57,192 nt of DNA from an uncultured Dorea sp. (lineage in GTDB: Bacteria > Bacillota > Clostridia > Lachnospirales > Lachnospiraceae). Below, piece by piece: positions 38,327 through 47,267 of the stretch (its first letter is position 1; each line of letters opens with the position of its first letter). The position numbers were made by a program, and so were the translations under genes. The notes under the pieces are model-generated. The model was not told the origin of the DNA, searched no databases, and saw only the letters and a program-made list of their open reading frames with translations. The stretch lies in the NCBI GenBank assembly GCA_900543415.1, contig UQRE01000011.1:1-57192 (forward strand), written 5' to 3'.

Positions 38327-39259
38327 CTATCCTAAAATTAATTTTGCCGCTCCACACATTCCCGCATCATTTCCGAGAACGGCAATAATAAACTCAGTAC
38401 CTTCATTTGCAAAGAATGCTTTCTCGAGGAAATATTTTTTCACATACTGAATAATAATCGGACCGGCTTTTGATACGCCTCCGCCAATAATAAACATAGA
38501 CGGGTCGATCACTGCCGCTACATCTGCCAATGCATATCCAAGATAAGCACCGAATTCTTCTACGATTTCTTCTGCGACTTTATCTCCTTCTTTCAATGCA
38601 TCAAACACCGCTTTAGCGGTAATCTCCTGTCCGCGGAGCAAAGTCATATCATTATTCTTCGCGAGACGGATTCTTGCAAGCCTTGCAATTCCTGTTGCAG
38701 AAGCATATTGCTCCAGACATCCTTTCTTTCCACAGCCACATTTATCTGTTTCCTGTCTGTTTGCAAGAATATGACCGATCTCTCCGCCGGCGCCATTTGT
38801 TCCGACCAGAGGACGTCCTCCGACAATCACTCCGCCACCGACACCGGTTCCCAGAGTGACCATAACCAGATTCTTATGTCCTCTTCCTGCTCCCAGCCAC
38901 ATTTCTCCTAATGCAGCCATATTTGCATCATTTCCTACTTCCACCTTGAATCCGGTAAGCTCTTCTAATTCACGCTTAACTTCTTTATAACCCCATCCGA
39001 GATTTGCTGTATTTTTTACAACACCGTCTTCATTTACAGGAGCCGGGATTCCAATACCGATACCTTCCATGTCCTCTCTTGCAATCCCATCTTTTTTACA
39101 TTTTTCTGCAATGGCTTCTGCAATATCCGGAAGAATTGCTTCTCCTTTATTCTCTGTCCTTGTCTTAATCTCCCATTTATCAACCAATACACCATCTGCC
39201 TGAAACAATCCGATCTTTACAGTTGTTCCTCCTACATCAACACCAAAACAATACTTCAT
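38327..39259 (-). CDS. glcK: ROK family glucokinase
   Basis: A 310-residue sugar kinase that phosphorylates glucose with ATP. The phosphate-binding motif DVGGTTVKIGLF is at the N-terminus; the glucose-binding GNDANMAALGE, the LGTGVGGG motif and the ROK zinc motif CGCGKKGCLE are present. It sits next to hprK, a gene of carbon control. It starts at an ATG 9 bases past the hprK stop. Confidence 0.92.
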   Translation of the reverse strand: MKYCFGVDVGGTTVKIGLFQADGVLVDKWEIKTRTENKGEAILPDIAEAIAEKCKKDGIAREDMEGIGIGIPAPVNEDGVVKNTANLGWGYKEVKRELEELTGFKVEVGNDANMAALGEMWLGAGRGHKNLVMVTLGTGVGGGVIVGGRPLVGTNGAGGEIGHILANRQETDKCGCGKKGCLEQYASATGIARLARIRLAKNNDMTLLRGQEITAKAVFDALKEGDKVAEEIVEEFGAYLGYALADVAAVIDPSMFIIGGGVSKAGPIIIQYVKKYFLEKAFFANEGTEFIIAVLGNDAGMCGAAKLILG

Positions 39260-39268
39260 GATACCCTC

Positions 39269-40198
39269 CTATTTTCTCTTTGTCATATTCTGCTGTACAC
39301 GCTTGTACAATTCCTGCGCGGCATTGTATCCCATGCTCTTCTGTCTGTGATTGATGGCCGCTGTTTCAACGATGATCGCAAGATTACGTCCCGGACGAAT
39401 CGGAAGCTGATGACAGACAACTTTATTTCCAAGAAATTCTGTATACTGCTCTTCCAGTCCAAGACGGTCATATTCTTTATCTCGATCCCATTCTTCCAAT
39501 GTAATTACGAGATCAATGTTCTGCGTTTCACGCACGCTCTGCACACCATATAACATCTTAACATCTACGATTCCAATTCCTCGAAGTTCAATGAAATGCC
39601 TTGTAATATCCGGCGCTGTTCCCACGAGCGTCTCATCACTGACCTTGCGGATCTCAACCACATCATCACTGACCAGACGATGCCCACGCTTAATAAGCTC
39701 CAGAGCCGCCTCACTCTTACCGATACCACTCTCTCCCATAATAAGCACGCCAACACCATAGACATCTACAAGTACACCGTGAATAGAAATGCACGGCGCC
39801 AATTCAACATTCAGCCATCTGATTATCTCAGCTGAAAATGCCGATGTTGGAGTCTCTGTAGAAAATACCGGAACATTTGCCTTGTTGGCTTTCTCAATCA
39901 GGCTGTCATCCGGTTTAAGATTCCGACAGAAAATGATACACGGTATTTTATAAGACAATAACATATCATATATCTTCTCTTTTTCATCTTCTTCCATATT
40001 CTCCAGAAAAGTATACTCCACACATCCGATCAGCTGTACCCGTTCATATGCAAAATGTTCAAAGAATCCGGTAAGCTGGAGCGCCGGACGGTTAATGTCC
40101 GGAACCATCACTTTTTTCTCTGTCATATCGACATCCGGCGTGAGATTTTTTAAATTTAATTTTTCTACTACCTTACTTAATTTCACATAATTTTCCAT
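39269..40198 (-). CDS. hprK: HPr kinase/phosphorylase
   Basis: The bifunctional enzyme that phosphorylates Ser46 of HPr and so controls carbon catabolite repression in Firmicutes. A Walker A motif GESGIGKSEAAL and the HprK signature region ELRGIGIVDVKMLYG are clear. Length of 309 residues from the ATG at 40198, which follows GGGAG; the longer frame has no ribosome site. Confidence 0.94.
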   Translation of the reverse strand: MENYVKLSKVVEKLNLKNLTPDVDMTEKKVMVPDINRPALQLTGFFEHFAYERVQLIGCVEYTFLENMEEDEKEKIYDMLLSYKIPCIIFCRNLKPDDSLIEKANKANVPVFSTETPTSAFSAEIIRWLNVELAPCISIHGVLVDVYGVGVLIMGESGIGKSEAALELIKRGHRLVSDDVVEIRKVSDETLVGTAPDITRHFIELRGIGIVDVKMLYGVQSVRETQNIDLVITLEEWDRDKEYDRLGLEEQYTEFLGNKVVCHQLPIRPGRNLAIIVETAAINHRQKSMGYNAAQELYKRVQQNMTKRK

Positions 40199-40247
40199 GT
40201 TTTTGCTCCCACTCCTTTTTTTCATCTAATTATTTCAGTATAGCACA

Positions 40248-42086
40248 CTAATGAAAAAAGTTATATACATCTTCTGCCGATTTTTTGTTCATAGAAGGCA
40301 ATTTTTCCAGTTCTTCTACCGTTGCATTTTTAATTGCAGTAATATCAGCAAAATACTTCATCAAATCCTTTCTTCTGGCAGGACCCACTCCCGGAATATC
40401 ATCCAAAATAGAATGTACCTGATTTCTCCCTCTTAATTGTCTGTGAAAAGTAATTGCAAAACGATGTGCTTCATCCTGTATCCGTGTAATCAGACGAAAG
40501 GCTTCTGAATTTCTGTCAATTGGAAGCTCGACATTCTGATAATACAGGCCTCGCGTGCGGTGATGATCGTCTTTTACCATTCCACACACCGGAATATCAA
40601 GATGCAAATCATTTAGCACCTTTAATGCAATATTCACCTGCCCCCTTCCTCCGTCCATAAGGATCAGATCCGGGAACGTCGTAAATCCTCCCATTTCCTT
40701 TCCTTCTTCCCGCTCCTTCAGGCCATGTGTAAATCTTCTTGTGAGCACTTCTTCCATACTGGCATAATCATCTGCCCCCTGTACCCCTTTAATCTTGAAT
40801 TTACGGTAATCGTTCCGCTTTGGTTTTCCTCTTTCATAGACGATCATCGAACCTACCGAGTCAAAACCACTCGTATTGGAAATGTCATAAGCTTCCATAC
40901 GGGAAATACTTTCTAAGCCAAGAATTTTTCCGAGTTCCTTGACTGCGCCGATCGTGCGTCCCTCTTCTCTCTTTAACCGCTCTTTATCCGTACTTAATAC
41001 AAGCTGTGCATTTTTCTTTGCCAGCTCAACAAGCTTTTCTTTTGTACCTTTTTGTGGCACGTGAATATGGACTTTATGACCACGTCTGACACTCAGCCAT
41101 TCTTCGATAATTTCCTGATCTTCGATCACTTCCGGAAGCATAAGCTCTGCCGGAATGTAGGGGGTTCCTGCGTAAAACTGTTTCACAAAGCTGGACAGAA
41201 TCTCTCCCGGCATTTGCTCTTCCGAAATCTTCAGATAAAAATGATCTCTCCCGATCAGACGGCCACCACGAATAAAAAACACCTGAACAACCGCATCCTC
41301 GGACTCAGAGGCAACTGCAAGAATATCTCTGTCCTCTCCTGCCGTATCTGTTATCTTCTGTTTCTGGGCAATCTTGCGGACACTGTAAAGAAGTTCCCGA
41401 TACTCTGCTGCTTTCTCAAATTCCAGATTTTCCGCTGCCTCCTGCATCTTTTGCTCCAATTCTTTTAAAATAAGATCATAATTACCATTTAAAAATTGGA
41501 GCACCTGAGCAATTGATTTTCGATATTCTTCTTCGGAAACATAGCCCTGACAAGGCGCATCACATTGATGGATGTGATAATTCAGGCAAGGTCGTTCCTT
41601 GCCGATATCTTTCGGCAGCTTCCGATTGCAGCTTCTGATGTGATATAATTTTCGAATCAGATCTATGGTATCCTTAACTGCTCCTGCACTGGTATAAGGT
41701 CCAAAATACTTTGCTTTATCCTTCACCATCTTCCTCGCCATCATAATCCTAGGAAATGGTTCATCCACAGTTACCTTTATAAATGGATATGCTTTATCGT
41801 CCATCAACATCGTATTATATTTCGGACGATGCTCTTTAATCAGATTACATTCCAATACAAGTGCTTCTAACTCGGAATCTGTCACGATATACTCAAATCG
41901 GGCAATATGGGTCACCATCCGCTCAATTTTCACACCTTTGTTCCGACTGCTTTGAAAATATTGGCGAACCCGGTTTTTCAGCCTGATTGCTTTTCCCACA
42001 TAGATAATCTCATCTTTTTCATCATGCATTAAATATACTCCCGGCTTTCCCGGCAGTTTTTTTAATTCTTCCTGAATATTAAACAT
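40248..42086 (-). CDS. uvrC: Excinuclease ABC subunit UvrC
   Basis: A 612-residue nucleotide excision repair nuclease. The GIY-YIG domain is at the start (GVYLMHDEKDEIIYVGKA), a UVR motif lies near residue 205, the RNase H-like second nuclease domain follows, and two helix-hairpin-helix motifs end the protein. The ribosome site TTTAGGAGA precedes the ATG. The group II intron ends 22 bases upstream, so uvrC now lies downstream of the intron's 3' exon. Confidence 0.96.
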   Translation of the reverse strand: MFNIQEELKKLPGKPGVYLMHDEKDEIIYVGKAIRLKNRVRQYFQSSRNKGVKIERMVTHIARFEYIVTDSELEALVLECNLIKEHRPKYNTMLMDDKAYPFIKVTVDEPFPRIMMARKMVKDKAKYFGPYTSAGAVKDTIDLIRKLYHIRSCNRKLPKDIGKERPCLNYHIHQCDAPCQGYVSEEEYRKSIAQVLQFLNGNYDLILKELEQKMQEAAENLEFEKAAEYRELLYSVRKIAQKQKITDTAGEDRDILAVASESEDAVVQVFFIRGGRLIGRDHFYLKISEEQMPGEILSSFVKQFYAGTPYIPAELMLPEVIEDQEIIEEWLSVRRGHKVHIHVPQKGTKEKLVELAKKNAQLVLSTDKERLKREEGRTIGAVKELGKILGLESISRMEAYDISNTSGFDSVGSMIVYERGKPKRNDYRKFKIKGVQGADDYASMEEVLTRRFTHGLKEREEGKEMGGFTTFPDLILMDGGRGQVNIALKVLNDLHLDIPVCGMVKDDHHRTRGLYYQNVELPIDRNSEAFRLITRIQDEAHRFAITFHRQLRGRNQVHSILDDIPGVGPARRKDLMKYFADITAIKNATVEELEKLPSMNKKSAEDVYNFFH

Positions 42087-42148
42087 AATGTCTCCTAAAT
42101 CAATTTTAATAGGGTAGAGGGAGATTAAATTTTCTCGCCCCTCCCATT

Positions 42149-42179
42149 GAACCGTACGTACGGGTCTCGTATACGGCTC
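42149..42179 (-). ncRNA. Group II intron domain V
   Basis: A 31-base hairpin with the AGC/GUUC-type base that marks the catalytic core of group II introns, seven bases past the maturase stop codon. Confidence 0.85.
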
Positions 42180-42185
42180 TACAAC

Positions 42186-43490
42186 TTATATTCCAACTTT
42201 CACTAAATAATAGGATAGAGGGTTGAGCAGACTATCTCCATCTTTTATCCTATTCTCAAGTAAATCTTTACTGATAATGAAATTTACTACGTTCATTCCA
42301 CTTTTTCTGTACCATCCAAGTCTGGAATTAGCAACCTTAATTATTTCTTCCTGACTAAATCCATTTTTATGTTTCCAGTTCAGATAACATGGATTTCGGT
42401 AAATGGTTTTCGCTCTCTTCCACTGTTTCATGATGATTACTCGGATTTTGTGTCTCAGCCACTTCCCGAACTCTTCCATGAACAGCTTCATCGTTCCGAT
42501 TCTGAAATAATTTATCCACCCTCGTACAATCTCATTTACTCTTTTAATTGTGACTGCAAGTGGTCTCGCTACAGCTTTTCCTCTTTTCAGATATTCGCTT
42601 AGTTTCTTTTTCAGCTTCTTTTTCTTTTCATTGGTCGGTCTGACTTTCCATTCCGAACCATTCTTTAGGAATGTGAATCCAAGATATTTACTTCTTGTCG
42701 GTCTTACCACTTTCGTTTTCGTAGCATTTACTTTCAAAAATAGCTTTCTTTCTAACCAGCTGCAAATAGATTTCATCACTCGGTTGGCTGCCATCTCACT
42801 TTTTGTGAATATCAGCACATCGTCTGCGTATCTCGTGAAACGAAGTCCCCTCTGTTCCAATTCCTTATCCAACTTATCAAGGTAGATGTTTGAGCACACT
42901 ACAGATAGTGGTCCCCCTTGTGGAACACCCGTGATGGTCGCTTTTTCCAGTCCTTTTTCCATTACTCCTGCTTTCAGATATTTCCGAATCAGATTTAATG
43001 TGGTACTGTCGTTTACTTGTTCTCTTAGTATCTGAATTAACTTGTCATGATTTACTCTGTCGAAAAACTGTTCAATATCTATATCTACTACCCATTCATA
43101 GCCATCATTCAGATAGTAGAGTGCCTGTCTGACTGCATCATGGCAGCTTCTCCCCGGTCTAAAACCGTAACTATATTCACTGAATATTTCTTCATAAATA
43201 TCACTTATTGGCTGTGCGATTGCCTGTTGAATGGTTCTATCCAATGCTGTGGGGATTCCCAATGGACGTTGCTTTCCATTATCTTTCGGAATATATACTC
43301 TCCGTACCGGCTTCGGCATATAAGTTCTATTTCTAATGGATGTAACAATCTCATCCTTATTTTCCCTTATATAGTCTCCCAGTTCCTCAACGATACCCCC
43401 GTCAACTCCACTCGCACCTTTATTCGATACTACCTTTTTATAGGCTCTGTTCAGATTTTCTTTTGATAAAATCACTTCAATCAATTCCAA
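42186..43490 (-). CDS. ltrA: Group II intron reverse transcriptase/maturase (class C)
   Basis: A 434-residue intron-encoded protein. Reverse transcriptase blocks are visible, including GVPQGGPLS and the catalytic RYADDVLIF; a maturase X domain with GWINYFRIG follows. There is no HNH endonuclease domain, which fits class C introns that move by retrohoming into replicating or single-stranded DNA. It promotes splicing and mobility of the surrounding intron. It appears intact. Confidence 0.93.
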   Translation of the reverse strand: MELIEVILSKENLNRAYKKVVSNKGASGVDGGIVEELGDYIRENKDEIVTSIRNRTYMPKPVRRVYIPKDNGKQRPLGIPTALDRTIQQAIAQPISDIYEEIFSEYSYGFRPGRSCHDAVRQALYYLNDGYEWVVDIDIEQFFDRVNHDKLIQILREQVNDSTTLNLIRKYLKAGVMEKGLEKATITGVPQGGPLSVVCSNIYLDKLDKELEQRGLRFTRYADDVLIFTKSEMAANRVMKSICSWLERKLFLKVNATKTKVVRPTRSKYLGFTFLKNGSEWKVRPTNEKKKKLKKKLSEYLKRGKAVARPLAVTIKRVNEIVRGWINYFRIGTMKLFMEEFGKWLRHKIRVIIMKQWKRAKTIYRNPCYLNWKHKNGFSQEEIIKVANSRLGWYRKSGMNVVNFIISKDLLENRIKDGDSLLNPLSYYLVKVGI

Positions 43491-43998
43491 CGTTGTTACT
43501 CCTCTGACTTATCCTAAAATTCATACATAACACCCCTCTGAATATAAACAGTATCCCTTGGTTACGTTCCTACTTTTCCTGCCCATTCGATTTCTGGCTC
43601 ATGTACTATTTTAAACATAACGATTTGTACTATAAATCGTTTCAGTCCTTCAGCTTTCGCCTACTATGACATCATCTGACTCCCTCTCCAAACCTTTTTC
43701 AACCATACCTTTCGGTATGTGAGTAGGGTCTCCCGAGGTAAGACACTAATCTTTCATCCCACAACCTCTTGATTTACAATTTCGGTATACGTTTACCTTT
43801 AGGGCTTCGATTTGTGCAGCAATCTTACCCACCTAATCGCCTGATCAAGTTTCTGTACGTAGGCTCAAGGATTTTGCTACACCACTTCCTCCATCCATAC
43901 CATTACTGATACCGACTTGTGGTTCGCTACACTTGGCGGTAAATACCCGTGACTGGACTTGCACCAGTAAGATTAGTGCCATGCTCGGCACACTACGA

Positions 43999-44032
43999 TA
44001 AAAGGATGGAAGCAAAATCCTCCATCCTTTTA
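43999..44032 (-). terminator. ftsH terminator and intron target
   Basis: A perfect 11-bp stem (44000-44010 with 44021-44031) just past the ftsH stop; the intron starts six bases after its U run. Confidence 0.85.
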
Positions 44033-44052
44033 CTTGTGCTTTTATTATAACA

Positions 44053-46020
44053 TTACACTTCTTCTGATTCAATTTCTTTTGATCCGGTTTCCGTATCGAC
44101 TTCCTGTACTTCATGATTGTCCACTGGTGTCATTGCAATTCGTTCTGCCGTTTTTCCTTCTTTATCCTCTGAAGAGATTCCTTCTACTTCATGGAATATT
44201 TCCATAAATTCTTTTCCGGTAATCGTTTCCTTCTGAATAAGGAAATCAGAAATCTTATCTAACGATGTCCGATGCTCACTAAGCAGCCGCTTCGCTTCTG
44301 CATAAGCATCTTTCAGCATTTTCATTACTTCTTTATCAATCTCCGCCGCCGTCTCAGGACCACAGTTGCTCACCGGTCTTCCGTCCAGATATCGGTTCTG
44401 GATCGACTCTAAACCGATCAGTCCGAATTTTTCACTCATTCCATATTGAGTGATCATCGCTCTTGCAATGCTGGTTGCCTTCTCGATATCATTCGATGCG
44501 CCTGTTGTCACTGTATCAAAGACAACTTCTTCTGCGGCACGCCCTGCCAGCATTCCTACGAGCATTGCCTCAAGCTCTTTCTTTGTATTTAAGAACTTCT
44601 CTTCTTCCGGTGTCTGCATCACATAGCCAAGCGCCCCCATTGTACGAGGTACGATCGTAATCTTCTGTACCGGTTCAGAATCCTTCTGAAGTGCACTTAC
44701 AAGCGCGTGCCCCACTTCGTGGTAGGAGACAATTCTTCGCTCTTCCTGACTCATGATTCGGTCTTTCTTCTCTTTTCCTACCAGAACAACTTCTACTGCC
44801 TCGAAAAGATCTGCCTGACTCACTGCATTTCTTCCATGCTTAACTGCGTTGATCGCAGCTTCATTTATCATATTGGCAAGATCTGAGCCAACCGCACCGG
44901 ATGTTGCAAGGGCAATCGCCTCTAAATCAACGGTTTCATCCATTCGAACATCTCTGGAATGTACCTTCAATACATCTACACGTCCTTTTAAATCCGGTTT
45001 TTCTACTACAATTCGACGGTCAAAACGTCCCGGTCTTAAAAGCGCAGGATCCAAGATCTCCGGACGGTTTGTAGCTGCAAGAAGCACCAGTCCCTTGTTA
45101 CTCTCAAATCCATCCATCTCTGCGAGAAGCTGATTCAATGTCTGTTCTCTCTCATCGTTGCTTCCCATCTGATTATCTCTGCTCTTACCAATGGCATCAA
45201 TCTCATCAATAAAAATAATACACGGTGCCATCTGCTGTGCCTGTTTAAACAGATCACGTACTCGTGAAGCACCTACACCTACATACATTTCCACAAATGC
45301 AGATCCGCTCAGAGAAAAGAACGGAACCTTTGCTTCTCCGGCAACTGCCTTAGCCAGCAAAGTCTTACCGGTTCCCGGAGGTCCGACAAGAAGCGCTCCT
45401 TTTGGAAGCTTCGCTCCCACACTCGTATATTTTCCCGGATTGTGCAGAAAATCTACCACTTCCTGCAGAGATTCCTTCGCTTCTTCCTGGCCTGCCACAT
45501 CCCGGAAGGTCACTCCGGTCTGTTTCTCTACATACATTTTAGCATTGCTCTTCCCGACGCCCATCATTCCGCCGCCTTTCGCCATCTTTCTGGTCATCCA
45601 AACGATCATTCCCACCAGAAGGGCAATCGGAAGAAATGTGCCGATCAACTGCCAGATTATCGCAGATGTTGTATCCGGTATTTCCTGACTGTACACGACA
45701 TGATGCTTGTAAAGTCTCTCTGATAAAGTGTCATCTTTGACAACACCGGTATAATATTCTTTTGCAGTCCTTTCACCTTTTTCTTTTTTCATAGTGATCA
45801 CAAGCTGATCATTCTGAATTTCTACTCTTGCTACCTGTCCCTTATCCACATATTCAAGGAACTTGTCATAAGTAATCTCTGACTCTACGCCCTCTCCCTG
45901 AAATTGATAGAGTGCCATTACCAAGATACTGGTAATGAGAGTCACTAAAATAATAAAAGAAAATCCCTGCTTGTCATTCTTATTATTGGGATTTTGATTA
46001 CTTTTCTTTTGGTTGTCCAT
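44053..46020 (-). CDS. ftsH: ATP-dependent zinc metalloprotease FtsH
   Basis: A 655-residue membrane-bound AAA protease. Two N-terminal membrane segments (about residues 21-41 and 125-147) are followed by Walker A GPPGTGKT, Walker B IIFIDEIDAIG, the second region of homology (ATNRPEILDPALLRPGRFDRR) and the zinc motif HEVGHALVS, where the usual HEAGH has Val in place of Ala. The acidic C-terminus is normal. The ATG follows AGGAGGAG. Confidence 0.96.
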   Translation of the reverse strand: MDNQKKSNQNPNNKNDKQGFSFIILVTLITSILVMALYQFQGEGVESEITYDKFLEYVDKGQVARVEIQNDQLVITMKKEKGERTAKEYYTGVVKDDTLSERLYKHHVVYSQEIPDTTSAIIWQLIGTFLPIALLVGMIVWMTRKMAKGGGMMGVGKSNAKMYVEKQTGVTFRDVAGQEEAKESLQEVVDFLHNPGKYTSVGAKLPKGALLVGPPGTGKTLLAKAVAGEAKVPFFSLSGSAFVEMYVGVGASRVRDLFKQAQQMAPCIIFIDEIDAIGKSRDNQMGSNDEREQTLNQLLAEMDGFESNKGLVLLAATNRPEILDPALLRPGRFDRRIVVEKPDLKGRVDVLKVHSRDVRMDETVDLEAIALATSGAVGSDLANMINEAAINAVKHGRNAVSQADLFEAVEVVLVGKEKKDRIMSQEERRIVSYHEVGHALVSALQKDSEPVQKITIVPRTMGALGYVMQTPEEEKFLNTKKELEAMLVGMLAGRAAEEVVFDTVTTGASNDIEKATSIARAMITQYGMSEKFGLIGLESIQNRYLDGRPVSNCGPETAAEIDKEVMKMLKDAYAEAKRLLSEHRTSLDKISDFLIQKETITGKEFMEIFHEVEGISSEDKEGKTAERIAMTPVDNHEVQEVDTETGSKEIESEEV

Positions 46021-46046
46021 GTTTCTCCTCCTGTTATTACCATTTT

Positions 46047-46075
46047 ATTATACGGACAGCCTACCTATAAATCAA
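46047..46075 (-). promoter_or_regulatory. Promoter of ftsH
   Basis: TTGATT (46070-46075) and TATAAT (46047-46052) spaced by 17 bases, just upstream of ftsH. The element's left end lies about 105 bases further upstream, so this promoter is intact. Confidence 0.7.
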
Positions 46076-46181
46076 TAAAAACATTACCAATTAGCCGAAA
46101 TTTAAGCATTTCTTAGCGTTTTTTCATTGTTTTTTCATAGATTTTTTATACATATCTGTCTATTATTTTACTGTTTCAAAT

Positions 46182-46204
46182 ATTTTAGTATCATTTTAGT
46201 ATCA
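46182..46204. repeat. attL core, 23-bp direct repeat copy
   Basis: Identical to 55091-55113. The core is itself two tandem copies of an 11-bp unit (ATTTTAGTATC). The stop codon of a small element gene lies inside it. Confidence 0.85.
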
Positions 46205-46328
46205 CTGGAAAGCCCGGCACTTCATGCAGAAAGTACGTCAATCGTTCCGGCTTCTTCGGCTTTTTCTTCTTCCATCTCTTAATAGCTTTCCCCGCTGTTG
46301 GGTCATAATATCCCTCGTGATTTCTCAT
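46191..46328 (-). CDS. Small basic protein (45 residues) ending in attL
   Basis: The frame begins MRNHEGYYDPTAGKAIKR and is very rich in lysine; it ends with a hydrophobic segment PGFPVILK and a TGA within the att core. Short proteins with a YxDPTAxxAI start are common in Clostridial phages and islands, where their role is unknown. It overlaps the end of the sigma-like gene by 26 bases. The ribosome site (AAGGG) is close to the ATG, so the start is uncertain. Confidence 0.5.
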   Translation of the reverse strand: MRNHEGYYDPTAGKAIKRWKKKKPKKPERLTYFLHEVPGFPVILK

Positions 46329-46755
46329 ATCCCTTAATCGCCTCTCTTTCAACTTCGCTTGTCCATGTATAGTGAAAGCCCCTAACTCCTACGTGTGGCA
46401 CGGTCACAGCGCTCAGATACTCCTCGCAATACTTCCGTAGCTTTGCACCTCTTCGCTTGGTCCTTAGTAGTCGAAACGCTTTCGCCTGTAGCTGCCGAAC
46501 GTTCTCACGGTTCACGCCTAGACTTTTGCCGGTCTCGTCCAGTGTAAGCCCATTCTGATACCTCAGACGTAATACACGGGACTGATCACCCGGCAAACGA
46601 TCAACTTCAAGCCATAGCTCCCGCTCCATGTTTTCCCTGTCTATACGTCTACATACATCCTCTTCCAGACATTCATCTGACGCTACTACGTCCATGACAG
46701 ACAACTCTCCGTCTGTGGTTTCTATCGGTGCATCTAGACTTGCGATATTGCCCAT
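46303..46755 (-). CDS. Sigma-70 family protein, C-terminal part (regions 3-4)
   Basis: This is the 3' part of a sigma factor gene interrupted by an in-frame TAG at 46777-46779. It holds the end of region 3 (ASLDAPIE) and a clear region 4 helix-turn-helix (LTLDETGKSLGVNRENVRQL). The frame is continuous with the upstream part: only the amber codon parts them, and the annotated ATG has no good ribosome site. With Gln in place of the stop (CAG to TAG) one protein of about 292 residues results. It lies downstream of the capsid terminator and may direct element or phage promoters. Confidence 0.7.
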   Translation of the reverse strand: MGNIASLDAPIETTDGELSVMDVVASDECLEEDVCRRIDRENMERELWLEVDRLPGDQSRVLRLRYQNGLTLDETGKSLGVNRENVRQLQAKAFRLLRTKRRGAKLRKYCEEYLSAVTVPHVGVRGFHYTWTSEVEREAIKGYEKSRGIL

Positions 46756-46776
46756 CCTAGAGGCTTTCTTGATGTT

Positions 46777-47181
46777 CTAAAGCATTTCCTCTGTAACGCC
46801 TAGAAAGTACCGCATTTCCTTGTCTGTAGGCTCTACGCCATAAATGGAAGCGTACTGGCTGGCTATCCTTTTACGCTTACGGACCAGCGCACCCATATTA
46901 TAGCCAAATCGTACCGGCCTATTATTATCAACACACATCTGCATTCTCCGGTGAATATAAAAGGCTGCATAGTTGATAAAGCTCATTCCCCTGTCTTGGT
47001 CATAGTTCTCTATAGCTTCGCACAGTGCGACATATCCCTCTTGCTCCAGATCGTCACGCTCAGCACCGCCTACGTACTTATTGGCCATCATATGTATAAA
47101 GCCTTTGTTTTGCTCCCATAGTTGAAGCATATAGCCAGATTCTCCGGCTCTGATGCGTTCAACAAGCTGTCCGTTGTCCAT
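46777..47181 (-). CDS. Sigma-70 family protein, N-terminal part (region 2), amber-truncated
   Basis: The first 134 residues carry sigma region 2: ANKYVGGAERDDLEQEGYVALCEAI and FINYAAFYIHRRM, followed by a region 3-like segment. AAAGGTGAT precedes the ATG. Translation ends at TAG, after which the same frame continues with region 3 and 4 in the next gene. Without read-through it makes a region-2-only fragment that could bind RNA polymerase core but not promoter -35 sites. Confidence 0.7.
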   Translation of the reverse strand: MDNGQLVERIRAGESGYMLQLWEQNKGFIHMMANKYVGGAERDDLEQEGYVALCEAIENYDQDRGMSFINYAAFYIHRRMQMCVDNNRPVRFGYNMGALVRKRKRIASQYASIYGVEPTDKEMRYFLGVTEEML

Positions 47182-47202
47182 AGTTCATCACCTTTCAAAA
47201 AT

Positions 47203-47248
47203 ACCCCAGACGCCAAAAAGGAGAAACAAAAGCGTCCGGGGTACTCTA
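47203..47248 (-). terminator. Terminator of the capsid cassette
   Basis: A 12-bp stem (47203-47214 with 47232-47243); the one mismatch is a G-U pair only in the minus-strand RNA. A U run follows. It lies 25 bases past the capsid stop codon. Confidence 0.85.
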
Positions 47249-47267
47249 TCAAATTATTAGATTATGT

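Larger units (their letters stand above)
42109..43993 (-). mobile_element. Group IIC intron inserted after the ftsH terminator
   Basis: A complete bacterial group II intron of about 1,885 bases. The 5' end on the minus strand is GTGTGCCGAGCATGGCAC starting at 43993. A domain V hairpin (42149-42179, starting GAGCCGTATACG and ending GTACGGTTC) and a domain VI stem follow the maturase gene, and the intron ends with ...CTACCCTAT at 42109. The 5' exon ends six bases past the U run of a perfect terminator hairpin, the favoured target of class C introns. Domain I and the 5' region (43491-43993) have no other gene. Confidence 0.88.

Noticed and set aside
46182..46204. att site in a tRNA gene
   Set aside because: No tRNA fold is visible on either side; the site lies in an intergenic region next to a terminator hairpin.
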